A DNA stretch of 64,000 bases from assembly GCF_000299415.1 (NCBI RefSeq), contig NZ_AMPG01000001.1, forward strand, positions 1,550,001 through 1,614,000. The letters run 5' to 3'. The notes below the pieces were generated by a model. That model worked only from the letters and a program-made list of their open reading frames with translations. It had not been told where the DNA came from and did not search any database. The DNA comes from Candidatus Microthrix parvicella Bio17-1. Lineage in GTDB: Bacteria > Actinomycetota > Acidimicrobiia > Acidimicrobiales > Microtrichaceae. The position numbers were made by a program, and so were the translations under genes. Positions 37,707-47,408 of this stretch are shown piece by piece (positions within the stretch are counted from its first letter, which is position 1; every line of letters begins with the position of its first letter).

Positions 37707-38945
37707 CTACGCCGAGACCAGTAGCGTCGACGTTTTGTGGACCTGCTTCCCTCGCTTGCACACCTCGTTCTCACCAGAATCGGCTGGGTCTTCGCGACCG
37801 GTGATTCCCGAGACGCTGAGATCCTTGCGCTCCGTCACCAGATCCTCGTGTTGCGACGCCAGGTCGACCGGCCGAAGCTCAACGAAACCGACCGCACGAT
37901 CCTTGCACTCCTGAGCAGCACCACCGATCGCACGCGGCGGGCGGCGACGTTCCTGATTGTCCGACCGGAGACGGTGCTGCGATGGCACCGCCGAGTCGTT
38001 GCACGGCACTGGACCCAACCGCCCACACCCAACACGGGACGTCCACCGATCGACCCGGAACTCAGGAGTCTGACCATCCGCCTCCCCAACGAGGTGCACG
38101 ACTGGGGATCCCGGCGAATCCACGGCGAGCTCGCACGGCTCGGTCACAAACTCGCCGCGTCGACCGTCTGGAAGATCCTCCGCTCCGCCGGGATCGACCG
38201 ACACGCGGTCGAACCGGCCCATTGTGGTCAGAGTTCATCCGCTGCCGGTCGAAAGCCATCCTGGCTACCGGCTTCGCTTGTGTCGACACCGCCTTGCTCC
38301 GCAGGTTCCACGTTCTGTTCGTCATCGAGGTCGGCTCCCGGAAGGCGCACCTTGCGGGGATCACCGCCAACCCAGCTGGCTCCTGGACCACCCAAGCCGC
38401 CCGAAACCTGACGAGCCGCCTCGGCGACCATCACAGGTTCCGGTTCTTGATTCGCGATGGTGCCGGACAATTCACCCGATCCTTCGACGCTGTCCTCGCC
38501 GGATCCACAATCACCGCGACCTGAACACCGCCCCGGTCGCCTCAAGCCAACGCATACGCCGAACGGTGGGTCCGGACACTCCGTCACGAACTCCTCGACC
38601 GCACCATCATCTGAAACGAACACCAACTCCAACAGTTCCTCGAGGAATACCTCGAGCACTACAACAACCGTCGCCCGCACCGAGGACTCCACCAACGAGC
38701 ACCCAACGACACCGCCGACGTCACCCCGATCGGCACAGACCAACCGATCCAACGTCACACAAACTGCGCCGGACTCATCAACGAGTACCGAACCGCAGCC
38801 TGAACCGCTCCCCGGTCAACCAACACCCACCGAAAACGCCGGCCTCAACGCACCCAACAACACCAACCCCATCACCGAAATCCGGCCCAGGCCGCCGGAG
38901 AAGCACCGGACAACTCCTCGGCACGAACACGCATGTGTCCCATCC
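37706..38945 (+). mobile_element. Degenerate rve-type IS (copy 1), transposase broken
   Basis: A DDE/rve integrase-core transposase, about 370 codons in its ancestral form. The helical N-terminus is ILALRHQILVLRRQV, and the core is WSEFIRCRSKAILATGFACVD and FLIRDGAGQF. The C-terminus holds PQANAYAERWVRTLRHELLD. It is disabled by a frameshift near 38215 and two TGA codons (at 38521 and in the ICTGA-type position near 38612), where copy 2 has AGA and TGG. The right terminal repeat is near 38924-38941 (CCGGACAACTCCTCGGCAC). The left terminal repeat is missing, so the left end was deleted. Confidence 0.75.
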
Positions 38946-38962
38946 TGCGAGAACCTGACGGC

Positions 38963-38982
38963 TAGATGGGAGAGATGGGATG
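38963..38982. repeat. GATGGGA-type repeat, match to sequences flanking the integrase
   Basis: TAGATGGGAGAGATGGGATG lies 102 bp before the tRNA-Ser remnant at 39065. A similar sequence lies 105 bp before the remnant at 58625, just upstream of the integrase gene. It is likely an integrase arm site or promoter relic of a fifth, mostly lost element. Confidence 0.4.
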
Positions 38983-39064
38983 CCCCGCTCAGATGGGATC
39001 AGCTGGGGGTGTTCGTGGGAGCCCTTTGGATCGGCTACTCCCCAGTGCCCCGTAGGGCTGCGAA

Positions 39065-39124
39065 TGGCGGAGAGTAAGGGATTTGAACCCTTGAAATGCT
39101 TGCGCATTCAACGGTTTTCGAGAC
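39065..39124 (-). repeat. tRNA-Ser 3' remnant, att site 1 (left end of element D)
   Basis: 60 bp matching the 3' part of tRNA-Ser(CGA) from the anticodon loop to CCA, with a few changes. The 5' half is absent. A conserved arm follows at 39125-39240 (CGGCTGCACAGCC... to the repeated ATGGCCA). Confidence 0.85.
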
Positions 39125-39410
39125 GGCTGCACAGCCCTCCTGTACCACCGAAAACCCCACGAAACCGCGACCGCCTGGCAGTTCCGACGGGTTTCGTACC
39201 CTCATTGAGGGTTCCAATCATGGCCATTTTCATGGCCAAAGCAGGCGGCGACGCGCCGGTGATGGATGCCCTGACTGCGGTACTCCGCAGTTCGTTCAAC
39301 GTGACAAATTCGAGACACGCTGCCGAACGGATGCAGGTCCCGTCAGCTGATCGGATTGGGTGAGTGGCTAAAGCGCGGCGCGGGCAATGGAGAAGGAGAG
39401 CCGTTGGCTG

Positions 39411-41135
39411 ATGAACTCTCTGACGGAAGGTGCTGAATCTCGTACGATCCGTCGTGTGACGTTGGTCGAGTGGCTTCTGGCGCAAGGGGTAGGTCCTGCC
39501 GCGGTGGGATGGCCGGTGTCGTGGACGGCTCAGCGCATGGGGACCTCAGGCAAGCGCTGGATCGACGAGGTGCTCGGCCGGGATGAGGAGACGCTTCGAG
39601 CGTTGTCGGCAGCCTCCGGGGGTGGAGATCTGACCCCGACCGAGCTCTCGGCCCTGAAGGAGCTTCTGAGCGAGGAAGACACATGGATCCGCGTTGCAGA
39701 AGGCACTACCGACGACCTGGAACAGCTCGTTGCGTCCTGCTTTCCTCCTACCCAAACCCGTTCGGCCGAAGAAGGGAAGGACCTCGCTGCTGCCGTTGCG
39801 AACAACCTGTTGGGCTTCCAACTCAGCGACCTAGACGAAGGCATGTTCCGGGAGTACCTCGCAGGGCTGCTCGAACGACTCCGCAAGGACACGCTCCACG
39901 GCGTTGACGAGGCGTTCCTCCAGATCCACGACGATCTCGTGAGCACGCAAGACCAGACCCGCCGCTACTTCGGAAAGCTCTTCGAGTTCCTGCGCGATCG
40001 CCTCCCCCCAGGTCCGGCCGGCGCCCGCGTGCTCCGCATCTACCTCATCGGGATGATCGACTACCTCGATGACGACCCTTGGCCCACACGAGAGGAGGCG
40101 GCTGCCTCCGCACCCAGGCCGAGCGACATCGAGCGCAAACTGACAGTCCGCGACGACGACACCCCAACCAGAGCCCCCGAAACAGCTGACGACGGAGACA
40201 CAGTTGCTGACCGCTCTGACCGGCTTGTGGTCCTCGGCTGGCCCGGGTCTGGAAAGACGTGGTTCGCCAAACGAACAGCTCGCAGGTCCGCACAGACTGC
40301 CCTCGACAGGCTCAACCACGGCGTCCCCGTCGAAGGGATCGAGATTCCGATCTACGCCACCTGCCAGCACTTCTTCGCTGAAGGTGACGGTGTGCGTCGG
40401 GCAGTATTCGCAGCTGCCAAAAGGAGCTTGCCCGATCTCGGGTGCGCCAGATTCACGGACGCAATCGGGACACTGATAGACGAACACGGACACGCATTGG
40501 TCGTGCTCGATTCACTCGACGAAGCCAGTGTCGTCAACGCCAGACGACTCGGATCAGTGACCACCGTCGAAGGTTGGCGGATTCTCATCACCAGTCGCCC
40601 GTCATCTTGGAACCAACAACTCACGATCGACCCAGCGGACGAACGCCACGCCGTCGCGGAACTGCAAGAGCTGAGCTACCCGAAAGATGTCGTGGCCATG
40701 ATCGACGGATGGCTCAAACCCTCAGCGGCAGAGAGGCTCAAACAGCATTTGGCTCAACAACCGGGCCGTGCCCAGCTAGCGCGTGTTCCCTTGATTTGCG
40801 CGCTGTATTGCATCGTCGGAGAAGCCGGCGTGCTACCCGAAACTCATCGCGACCTCTACCGGAAAGCGTCCGCCAAGCTGCTCCACGCCCGTTGGCGAGA
40901 TGAAGAACACGGCTACGTGGACGTCGAAGATGCAGAAAAGCAGCTTCGATCCTGGGCCGCAATCGGACTTGCCCGTCAGGTCGGCACCGTGGGAATCCGC
41001 GCCCTCAAGCTTGGCTTCGCTCAAGTTGGCATTCGACAAATTCGCGTCTCGGAGGCAAGCTCGCTGGAGTCTGCTCATCGAAAGGTCGGCCCCCACCAGG
41101 TTTGCGCGCTCGAAGTTGGTAGCGGTGCATTGTGA
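39411..41135 (+). pseudogene. NACHT/STAND NTPase, 3'-truncated
   Basis: A helical N-terminal region of about 270 residues is followed by a P-loop NTPase. Numbered from the ATG at 39387, Walker A GWPGSGKT lies at 284-291 and Walker B LVVLDSLDEA at 371-380, with sensor ITSRPSSW and a winged-helix segment after it. This is the NACHT order of bacterial STAND defence proteins. Past about 40970 the frame reads antisense to a pentapeptide-repeat gene, so the native C-terminal sensor region is lost. Start choice is uncertain among 39387, 39411 and GTG 39456. Anti-phage use is known for the family; this copy is probably dead. Confidence 0.75.
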
Positions 41136-41407
41136 ATTGAACAGGCTGGCCCCCGCCAAGTTTGCATCCGTGAGGTTAGATTCCTGCAATACGGACAACG
41201 CTAGGTTGGCCCCTCGTAGGTCTGCTCCTGTCAGGTCGGCTGTCCGAGGCGAGCGGTGGCTGCGTCGGCGCTACGAAGATCCGCTCCTCGAAAGTTCGCC
41301 CCGGTCAAGTCCTTCCGCATGTACGGGCCGTCGCGAGTCGTTGCAAAATCCGCCTCGCCTACCAGCACCTCAACTTGTTCTTGAGCTCTCTTCCGACGAC
41401 CAAACAT
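40966..41407 (-). pseudogene. Pentapeptide-repeat protein fragment, frameshifted and 3'-truncated
   Basis: From ATG 41407 (FGRRKRAQEQVEVLVGEADF) into repeats DLTGANFRGADL. A one-base shift near 41235-41250 moves to the frame ADLTGADLRGANL...SNLTDANLAGASL, which ends at LEGADSHGADLTG near 40970. Beyond that the sequence is the antisense of the NACHT gene. Pentapeptide repeats form a right-handed beta-helix. The inverted join with the NACHT gene marks a rearrangement breakpoint. Confidence 0.7.
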
Positions 41408-41489
41408 ACGGCAAATCTTATCAGAGGTGAATGTATTGTAGAGTCGACGCTCCAAGCCAGACCTGAGACGCCGACGATCGCACAACCGA

Positions 41490-41925
41490 ACTACACCACC
41501 AGCCGGGACTCAATCCCACCCGACTGTTGATCACCGCCGACTGTGGCGGGTCGAACGGCTACCGGGTCCGCGCATGGAAATGGCATCTCGCCCGCCTCGC
41601 CGAACGGACCGGACTCGAGATCACCGTCTGCCACTACCCGCCCGGCACCTCGAAGTGGAGCAAGATCGAGCATCGGATGTTCAGCTTCATCACGATGAAC
41701 TGGCGGGGCCGGCCCCTCACCAGCATCTACACCGTCGTCAACCTGATCTCAGCGACGACCACCCAAACAGGGCTCACCATCCAAGCGTCCTACGACGCCC
41801 ACGTGTACCCCAAAGGCGTCAAGATCACCGACACCCAATTCGAGACCATCCCGCTCACCAAACACGACTGGCACAGCGACTGGAACTACACCATTGGGGC
41901 CACACCCCAAACGACTCCCTAATCC
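41490..41925 (+). mobile_element. ISAzo13-family transposase 3' fragment
   Basis: Only the C-terminal third remains. LLITADCGGSNGYRVRAWK holds the catalytic Asp region, KWSKIEHRMFSFITMNWRGR is the family signature, and it ends with the ISAzo13-like GVKITDTQ...WNYTI segment. The N-terminal part and left end are missing. Confidence 0.8.
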
Positions 41926-41937
41926 CGCGGCGGGCCC

Positions 41938-42290
41938 TTACGCCGAGCGATAGGTGCAGACGTTCCTCCACGAACTCCTCGACAGAACCACCATCCAGAA
42001 CGAGCAACAACTCCACCAGCTCCTCGACGAAACCTCGAGTACTACAACTCTCGCCGCCCTCACCGAGGACTCCACCAACGAGCCCCCAACGACACCGAGA
42101 ACGTCACCCCGATCGACAAAGACCAACCGATCCACCGTCAACAACCTCCAAGGAAACCGAACCGCCGCCCCAACCGCTCTCCGGTCAACCAACACCACCG
42201 CAGACGCCAGCTTCAACGCGCCCGACAACACCAAACGACATCACCGAATCAGTTCCAGGTTGCCGAAGAGATATCAGATGACTTCTCGGC
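41938..42290 (+). mobile_element. Right-end fragment of the rve-type IS family
   Basis: Corresponds to the last third of the transposase in copies 1 and 2 (TFLHELLDRTTIQNEQQLHQ, with frameshifts and stops). The shared tail CCGGTCAACCAACACC and the terminal repeat AGATGACTTCTCGGCAC near 42266-42283 follow. It abuts the stop codon of the GHMP kinase-TIR gene. Confidence 0.7.
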
Positions 42291-42306
42291 ACAAACACCG
42301 TCAGCG

Positions 42307-44697
42307 TTAACGTTTTCTCCGACGGATTTCCGCGTCGAAGGCTGCGAGAACCTGCCTCACTACCTCCTCGACGCCATCACTGCTTCGGGCCGCCAGCCGG
42401 TCGGCCAGGAGCGGTGAGTACTGGAGAACCCGCGCCTGGTCCACGTCGTGCCAAATTGGGAGGATAGTCTTCACGCCACTGAGCTGCCGCGTAAAGAGAG
42501 CGTTGAGTTCCTCCTGGGGCCAATCCTTGCGGAAGAAGGCGTCGCTCAGAACTACGATCCCAAACTGGCATGAGGAGATTGCTTCGTCGATTCTCTGTCG
42601 CAAGCTGTCACCGACGGTCAATTCCGCTTCATCAAGCCATACTTTATAGCCACGGCCGCTCAACTCCTCATAGAGCGGTCGAGCTATTGCCTCCTTGTCT
42701 TCCGATGCATGGCTAATGAAGAAGTTCGCGGCTCCTGCCTCCAGGTCGACTGCAGCATTCGACCCGCCCTCCATCTCGGCCAGCTCCGAGCGAGATCGCA
42801 ACAACCATTCGACCAACTCAGCGCCATCGAGTATTGCGCCACCGGCTGAATTCATTAGTACACTCGCGCTGCCGCTTACGGCTTCGTACATCCAAAGATT
42901 TCGAATCTCGCTGAACGCCAACAACCCGGACACGTTAGCATCATCAAGGATGGTTGAATAGTGTACGAAGTCCGGATGCTTCTGTGCAGTATGAAGAGCC
43001 ACGGCTACTTTTCCCAGACTCATTGTAAGAATCTTCCTGCTGGGCAGTTTGAGTTCGGTCTGCGCTCGGCCAGCATCCTTTGGGTAGACCGACTTCGCCA
43101 GGACGTCGAGCATGCCTCGGGCCAGTTCCTCAACGTGGGTCGCAAGCTTAGCAACTGCTCCAGCGAGCGCTGGCGAGTCTGGCTGACGGACAAGCTCTTG
43201 GAGGTACTGAGAGATAGCCGCCTGGAGACGGCGTTGTGTGGGAGACCCCGGAGGAAGGCGATCAGATGCGGCGCGCAACTCAACAGCTTTGCCTGCAATC
43301 CGAATCTGCATCTCCCCGCTCAGCCGATTGAAGAGTGCCTGCTCTGCGGCAGGTAGTTCGTTGAAGACCTGTTCGCTTACACCAACCAGCTCATCCGAGA
43401 GCAGCTCTACCACGAATAGGTCAAGCTCCGGTTCAGGTTTCTCCTTCGCAATTGTGTCCTCCGGGACAGCCGTTTGGAGTTCCTTCTCTGTCGGCCGATA
43501 GGCCTGACCCGATGCAGCAAGCTCCTTGAACCATGCAGAGACGCAAGTCGCAAGGTGATCAGAATCCAGGAGTTCAGCTACTCGCCGCTCCGGAACTTCC
43601 ACCACCTTGGCTCGTGACTCCGCCCCCTGGAGTGAAAGATCGAGTACGCGACTGTCTGCGATGCTCCACCCGCTATCGCGAGCCCGCCCTTCGCTGATCA
43701 ATTCGTCGAACCGTCCGGCTATTGCTTCGATAGCCTTCTCAGCGTTCGTCTGACTCGCAAGTGTCGCAAGTGTCGATCCAGCGCCGCTAATGAACGTACA
43801 ATAGGCGCCCTCTTCCATCGCAGCATCGGAAAGTAGGTCCAAGTCGATCGGGTAGAGTCCGGCGCGCTGGCCCTGATGGAGCCGGTCCTTGGTCAACTGA
43901 TCGAGAAATTCGTACCTTCTAGACGTTAGTGCGGCTGGCAGACACGTTGAACGAGAGACATTGAACGCAGCGTCATCGATGCGATAGTTTGTGCTTTCCA
44001 GCGCCCCGCGAGCCGTCGGCGTGGAAATGCCATGATTGAAAATGGTTACTGCGCACTTTAATGACGGATCATCAATCGGATAACTAAAGTAGTGAAGCTC
44101 TTCAGAGAACCTCGACCGTCCTGTCCCGCTATCCACGAAAACTGAGGTTAAGCCACCAGAGAGAGCGGCACAGATATTGTCCGGACAAGTATCATGGCGC
44201 CGAGCTAGGCTCGCCAGTAGATCGCGCCGTTGCCGATCGTTTTCGATCGTGGTATCGCACGAATGTTGTAGGCGTCGGCTTACTTCTGCCTCGCTGCGGT
44301 ACCACTTGAGAAACTCGAATCCGGCAACCGTTCCCGCAACGCATGCGGACGAACTCGAACCCAATCCACGCTCAGTAGGGAGATTCACCCTCGAACCAAA
44401 GAACATATTTAGCGGCGGAAGGCCTAGTTTCGTTGCATCAGCGAGATACTCGACGGTCGATTTGAAAGATTTTACGAATACATTCGTGACGGGATTCGTG
44501 ATGAGGTCGTCCTGCCGCCCGAACGTAGTCCAGTCGATATCCAGCCTCACCAGAGGTTCCACAACGATGCCGGATCGACGCACTACTACATAGAATTGAT
44601 TCCACCAGTCAAGGCCCAGCGCCAGGCAGTCATAGCCAGCGCCCAAGTTGGCGGTCGTGGCGGGGGCGTCAACGCTAATGACAATGTAGTCTGACAC
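42307..44697 (-). CDS. GHMP (homoserine-kinase-like) kinase fused to a TIR domain
   Basis: A 796-residue fusion. Residues 1-330 match the homoserine kinase branch of the GHMP family: DAPATTANLGAGYDCLAL (10-27), ATP loop LPTERGLGSSSSA (106-118), CPDNICAALSGGL (171-183), STPTARGALESTNY (225-238) and SGAGST (304-309). Residues 335-655 are mostly helical and unassigned. Residues 658-796 are a TIR domain (NFFISHASEDKEAIARPLY) with the WPQEEL motif carrying the likely catalytic Glu (729/730). GTG start with GGGGGA 4 nt upstream. It lies 16 bp downstream of the HAD-like gene. TIR domains of defence systems hydrolyse NAD+ or make signal nucleotides. Here a small-molecule kinase sensor or signal maker coupled to a TIR effector is inferred. 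I know of no named system with this fusion. Confidence 0.88.
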   Translation of the reverse strand: MSDYIVISVDAPATTANLGAGYDCLALGLDWWNQFYVVVRRSGIVVEPLVRLDIDWTTFGRQDDLITNPVTNVFVKSFKSTVEYLADATKLGLPPLNMFFGSRVNLPTERGLGSSSSACVAGTVAGFEFLKWYRSEAEVSRRLQHSCDTTIENDRQRRDLLASLARRHDTCPDNICAALSGGLTSVFVDSGTGRSRFSEELHYFSYPIDDPSLKCAVTIFNHGISTPTARGALESTNYRIDDAAFNVSRSTCLPAALTSRRYEFLDQLTKDRLHQGQRAGLYPIDLDLLSDAAMEEGAYCTFISGAGSTLATLASQTNAEKAIEAIAGRFDELISEGRARDSGWSIADSRVLDLSLQGAESRAKVVEVPERRVAELLDSDHLATCVSAWFKELAASGQAYRPTEKELQTAVPEDTIAKEKPEPELDLFVVELLSDELVGVSEQVFNELPAAEQALFNRLSGEMQIRIAGKAVELRAASDRLPPGSPTQRRLQAAISQYLQELVRQPDSPALAGAVAKLATHVEELARGMLDVLAKSVYPKDAGRAQTELKLPSRKILTMSLGKVAVALHTAQKHPDFVHYSTILDDANVSGLLAFSEIRNLWMYEAVSGSASVLMNSAGGAILDGAELVEWLLRSRSELAEMEGGSNAAVDLEAGAANFFISHASEDKEAIARPLYEELSGRGYKVWLDEAELTVGDSLRQRIDEAISSCQFGIVVLSDAFFRKDWPQEELNALFTRQLSGVKTILPIWHDVDQARVLQYSPLLADRLAARSSDGVEEVVRQVLAAFDAEIRRRKR

Positions 44698-44713
44698 TGG
44701 ATCCCCCGATACC

Positions 44714-45970
44714 CTAAACGAGTCTCAGTTGACGGCTGATAAAGGCGCCAGCGCCCGGTGAGGCTGTATGGGCGCGGTCGGAGTTCGACCGGAGTCCCAA
44801 CGATACGTTGGGCCGATCCGTCATGGCGATTGGCAATGCACCAAGTTCCACGATCGACAGAACGAAATCCGCCATCTCTCGGGAGAGAACTGCTTCGGGT
44901 TCACCCTCCTCACCCTCTCGGCTCCACAACTGCAGCACACGCTCCTCCGCAGAGCGGAACTGAGGGAATGCAGTGGGGCCTCCGTTCTGCAGGATGGTGG
45001 CGCATTGTGTGTACAACGTCCGGAGTCTCGAAAGCTTGTCACGCCAGTTGTGATCATTGTCAATCTTGAAGGCAGAATAGGTCAAGAATTCGATCGGTTC
45101 GACGAATCCCACGTCGTCGCCTCGGTTGACTAGTGTGTCAGTCGACTCGACGGTGCCGCAGTAGATCCCGAGGGTCAGTAGCATTGTGAGGTCTTCATCA
45201 TCGTAGTCTTTACTGAACGTCGTGGCCGATGCGGCGTCGTAGCAGGCGAGCAGCTTCTCAACATGGCTCGGAGTTTGTGAAGAGAAGAGGGATGAATCAA
45301 ACCAGTCATTGCTGAACTCAACAATTGCGCGCCGGCGAGCCTCCTTGACGATCGGGTTGAACAGCGGGCGCGGGCAAAGGTAGGTCCCATCGACGTCAAC
45401 AATTGTGAGGACTCGTCTGTTGCGCGCTACAGCCTGCCCGACGACTTCGTGGAGCACGTCAAGCTGCGACCAGTCTGGAGCGTTGTAGAACAGGGGAGCA
45501 CTTTCCAGGCCTCCGCTCCAACCCTCTGGTACAACACCCCCGGCGAATTCCTGGCCGATCAGGCCCTCGTTGCCGACATAGCAGTGAACTTCATAACGAC
45601 CATCTTGTTCCGCCAGCAGTCGGTGTGTGTTGTAGGCGAATCGTTTATCGCTATTGCCATCGCCGACGAACACCACCGTGACGGGCGTGTCGCGGTATAT
45701 GGAATCAATGATCCCTTCCTTGAGATATACGGCACTCCCGAAGTCAATTTTTCTTGGAATTGGTGGGTGTGTCGATGTGAGAACGCGAGGGAGGCTACGG
45801 TACGATAGAGCTAGAGGGTCGGCCGATTGGATAAACCGGTTTGCGGGAACTTCCAGCTCGCGGGCGATATGACATGGAAGGGCGTCGGAAATCGAGAGAG
45901 CCCCTTCGCTGAGCCCTAGGCGGGTGTTGTCGGCAACCGTAGCCACATAGTCGTCGTAGTTGCTGTTCAT
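44714..45970 (-). CDS. HAD-like protein, partner of the GHMP kinase-TIR gene
   Basis: 418 residues from ATG 45970, chosen for the GAGGGGG ribosome site. A HAD-type aspartate motif is at 192-196 (TIVDVDGTYLCPRP). Another motif, FVGDGNSDKR (102-110), resembles the HAD motif IV loop (GDGxxD) but lies before the aspartate motif, so the domain may be circularly permuted or be two partial domains. The rest is unassigned. It is the first gene of a two-gene operon. HAD enzymes remove or transfer phosphate, so it could reverse or use the product of the downstream kinase domain. The function is inferred only. Confidence 0.65.
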   Translation of the reverse strand: MNSNYDDYVATVADNTRLGLSEGALSISDALPCHIARELEVPANRFIQSADPLALSYRSLPRVLTSTHPPIPRKIDFGSAVYLKEGIIDSIYRDTPVTVVFVGDGNSDKRFAYNTHRLLAEQDGRYEVHCYVGNEGLIGQEFAGGVVPEGWSGGLESAPLFYNAPDWSQLDVLHEVVGQAVARNRRVLTIVDVDGTYLCPRPLFNPIVKEARRRAIVEFSNDWFDSSLFSSQTPSHVEKLLACYDAASATTFSKDYDDEDLTMLLTLGIYCGTVESTDTLVNRGDDVGFVEPIEFLTYSAFKIDNDHNWRDKLSRLRTLYTQCATILQNGGPTAFPQFRSAEERVLQLWSREGEEGEPEAVLSREMADFVLSIVELGALPIAMTDRPNVSLGLRSNSDRAHTASPGAGAFISRQLRLV

Positions 45971-46196
45971 TGTATCCCCCTCAGGATCAGCGAGTTCGTG
46001 CCTTCCTACGATCTCGCTCGACATCCTTGCCTATTGTGTCGCCCGAATCAAATTCGTCCTGTACGTGGCTGATTGATGATGTGGGTGGGCGTTGCGGTGT
46101 TTCCGTAGTGATGTGGGGGGTCTGGTCGGTGGGCTCGGTGCGTCCCCGCGGCCTCTTCGGAGCTTGGCCTCTTTTCGAATTGTCTGCTGGCCTGTG
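45971..46196. other. Upstream region of the HAD/GHMP-TIR operon
   Basis: About 225 bp of lower-GC sequence ahead of the operon, expected to hold its promoter. No clear hexamers, operator or ORF. Confidence 0.3.
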
Positions 46197-46310
46197 CATG
46201 CCGAGAAGTCATCCGCCCTGTGATCGTGAGGATTTCGTGTCTTCGCCGAAGTCGGTGTCGTCGACGCCTCGTGGACTGCTCCCCTCGTTCTCACTCGAAT
46301 CCGCGCGACC
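46197..46310 (+). mobile_element. Solo left end of the rve-type IS family
   Basis: GCCGAGAAGTCATCCG and the following ~110 bp match the left end of copy 2 (59683 onwards) with small deletions. It is the inverted counterpart of the right-end repeats near 38930, 42275 and 61920. No transposase sequence follows. Confidence 0.55.
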
Positions 46311-46700
46311 CTCCGCCATGCGGACCACAATATGGATGCCCATCGGCCGATTTCATGCAGGCCCGATTGCCGGCCCACAGCGGTGGACACTCCAGGGTGA
46401 GTCCCATCACGTGGTGTCGTTCGGGACCAAGTCCGTGAGGGTGGCAGGATCCAGGAGCGCGGGCGATGAGCCCACATTCCAGCCAAGCCTGCACAACGAG
46501 AAGGTCCCGTTCTTCCCGAGGAGACGAGGCTCAGATCCCGGGTCCGCCAAGCCGAGGGACCCCCGTAGTGTCCCCCTCAGGTCAGGGGTACAACGGCCAA
46601 TCCCAAGGGCTCCCCAGAAAACCGTTCTATTCGCGCCAGAATGCCTGTCCGCCGCCAGCCCACCAGATCGGGTACATCCCACTCGTCCCTTGGGTTGTAG
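46311..46700. other. Gene-free right end of element D
   Basis: No convincing gene. It contains CCCCAGAAAACCGTTCTATT (about 46613-46632), repeated near 57170. It ends with CCCACTCGTCCCTTGGGTTGTAG, a variant of the sequence found before the att sites at 51155 and 62128. Confidence 0.4.
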
Positions 46701-46760
46701 TGGCGGAGAGTAAGGGATTCGAACCCTTGGAACACTTGCGTGCTCAACGGTTTTCGAGAC
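46701..46760 (-). repeat. tRNA-Ser 3' remnant, att site 2
   Basis: 60-bp 3' tRNA-Ser segment with the variable-arm variant GGAACACTTGCGTGCTC, shared only with the site at 58625. The conserved arm at 46761-46877 follows, ending in repeated ATGGCCA. Confidence 0.85.
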
Positions 46761-47006
46761 GGCTGCACAGCCCTCCTGTACCCCCAAAAACCCCACGAAA
46801 CCGCATGCTCCTGACAGTTTCAAGGGCTTTCGTTGCCTCATTGAGGGTTCCAATCATGGCCAATCTCATGGCCAACACCCCAGTGATGGCCACCGGTGAC
46901 GGAGGGCAATGTCCGGCTGTTCGCCTCGCTTGGGGGGCCAGCCAAGGGGGGCGCTCACAACGTAACCAGCCGGATTTAGGTCAACGGGGTCGTGTGGCCG
47001 CGCAGT

Positions 47007-47408
47007 TCATGCTTGGAGGTCGACGCGGTCCTTCAACCAGGCAGCCAGCCAAGTTTCGTCGACGTCGTGGGCTGCGACGGCGAGCATCGCTTCGACGGCA
47101 TCATTGGGGTCGGGCCGCCCGTCGTTCCATGACCCGCCGTTGATGTCAATGAACAGAACAAGGCATGCCCACGCTGCCCGCTTGTTGCCGTCCGGCAGCG
47201 GATGGTTCCACGCGATCCGACAGGCCAACACAGTGGCCTTGTCGTGCAGGTCGGGATAGAACTCGGTTTCTCCGAAGCCAGCTTGGGGCGCGTGGAGCGC
47301 AGAGTCCGCGAGATCGACACGGCTTGCGTTGATGAGGGTTGCAGCGGCGACGCCGGTGACCTGTTCGGCGAGAAACCAGAACTCAGCGAGGCTGAGGTAG
47401 CGGGTCAC
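47007..47408 (-). CDS. doc: Doc-type toxin (Fic superfamily)
   Basis: 133 residues. The Fic/Doc motif HPLPDGNKRAAWACL contains the catalytic His, the Asp and the GNKR loop. The overall length matches Doc, which phosphorylates EF-Tu to stop translation. Its start overlaps the stop of the upstream antitoxin (ATGA). It lies at the left end of element C. Confidence 0.9.
   Translation of the reverse strand: MTRYLSLAEFWFLAEQVTGVAAATLINASRVDLADSALHAPQAGFGETEFYPDLHDKATVLACRIAWNHPLPDGNKRAAWACLVLFIDINGGSWNDGRPDPNDAVEAMLAVAAHDVDETWLAAWLKDRVDLQA

Noticed and set aside
46031-46486. 151-codon minus-strand frame between the HAD gene and att site 2
   Set aside because: It crosses the solo IS end and has a random-looking Thr/Arg/Pro composition.
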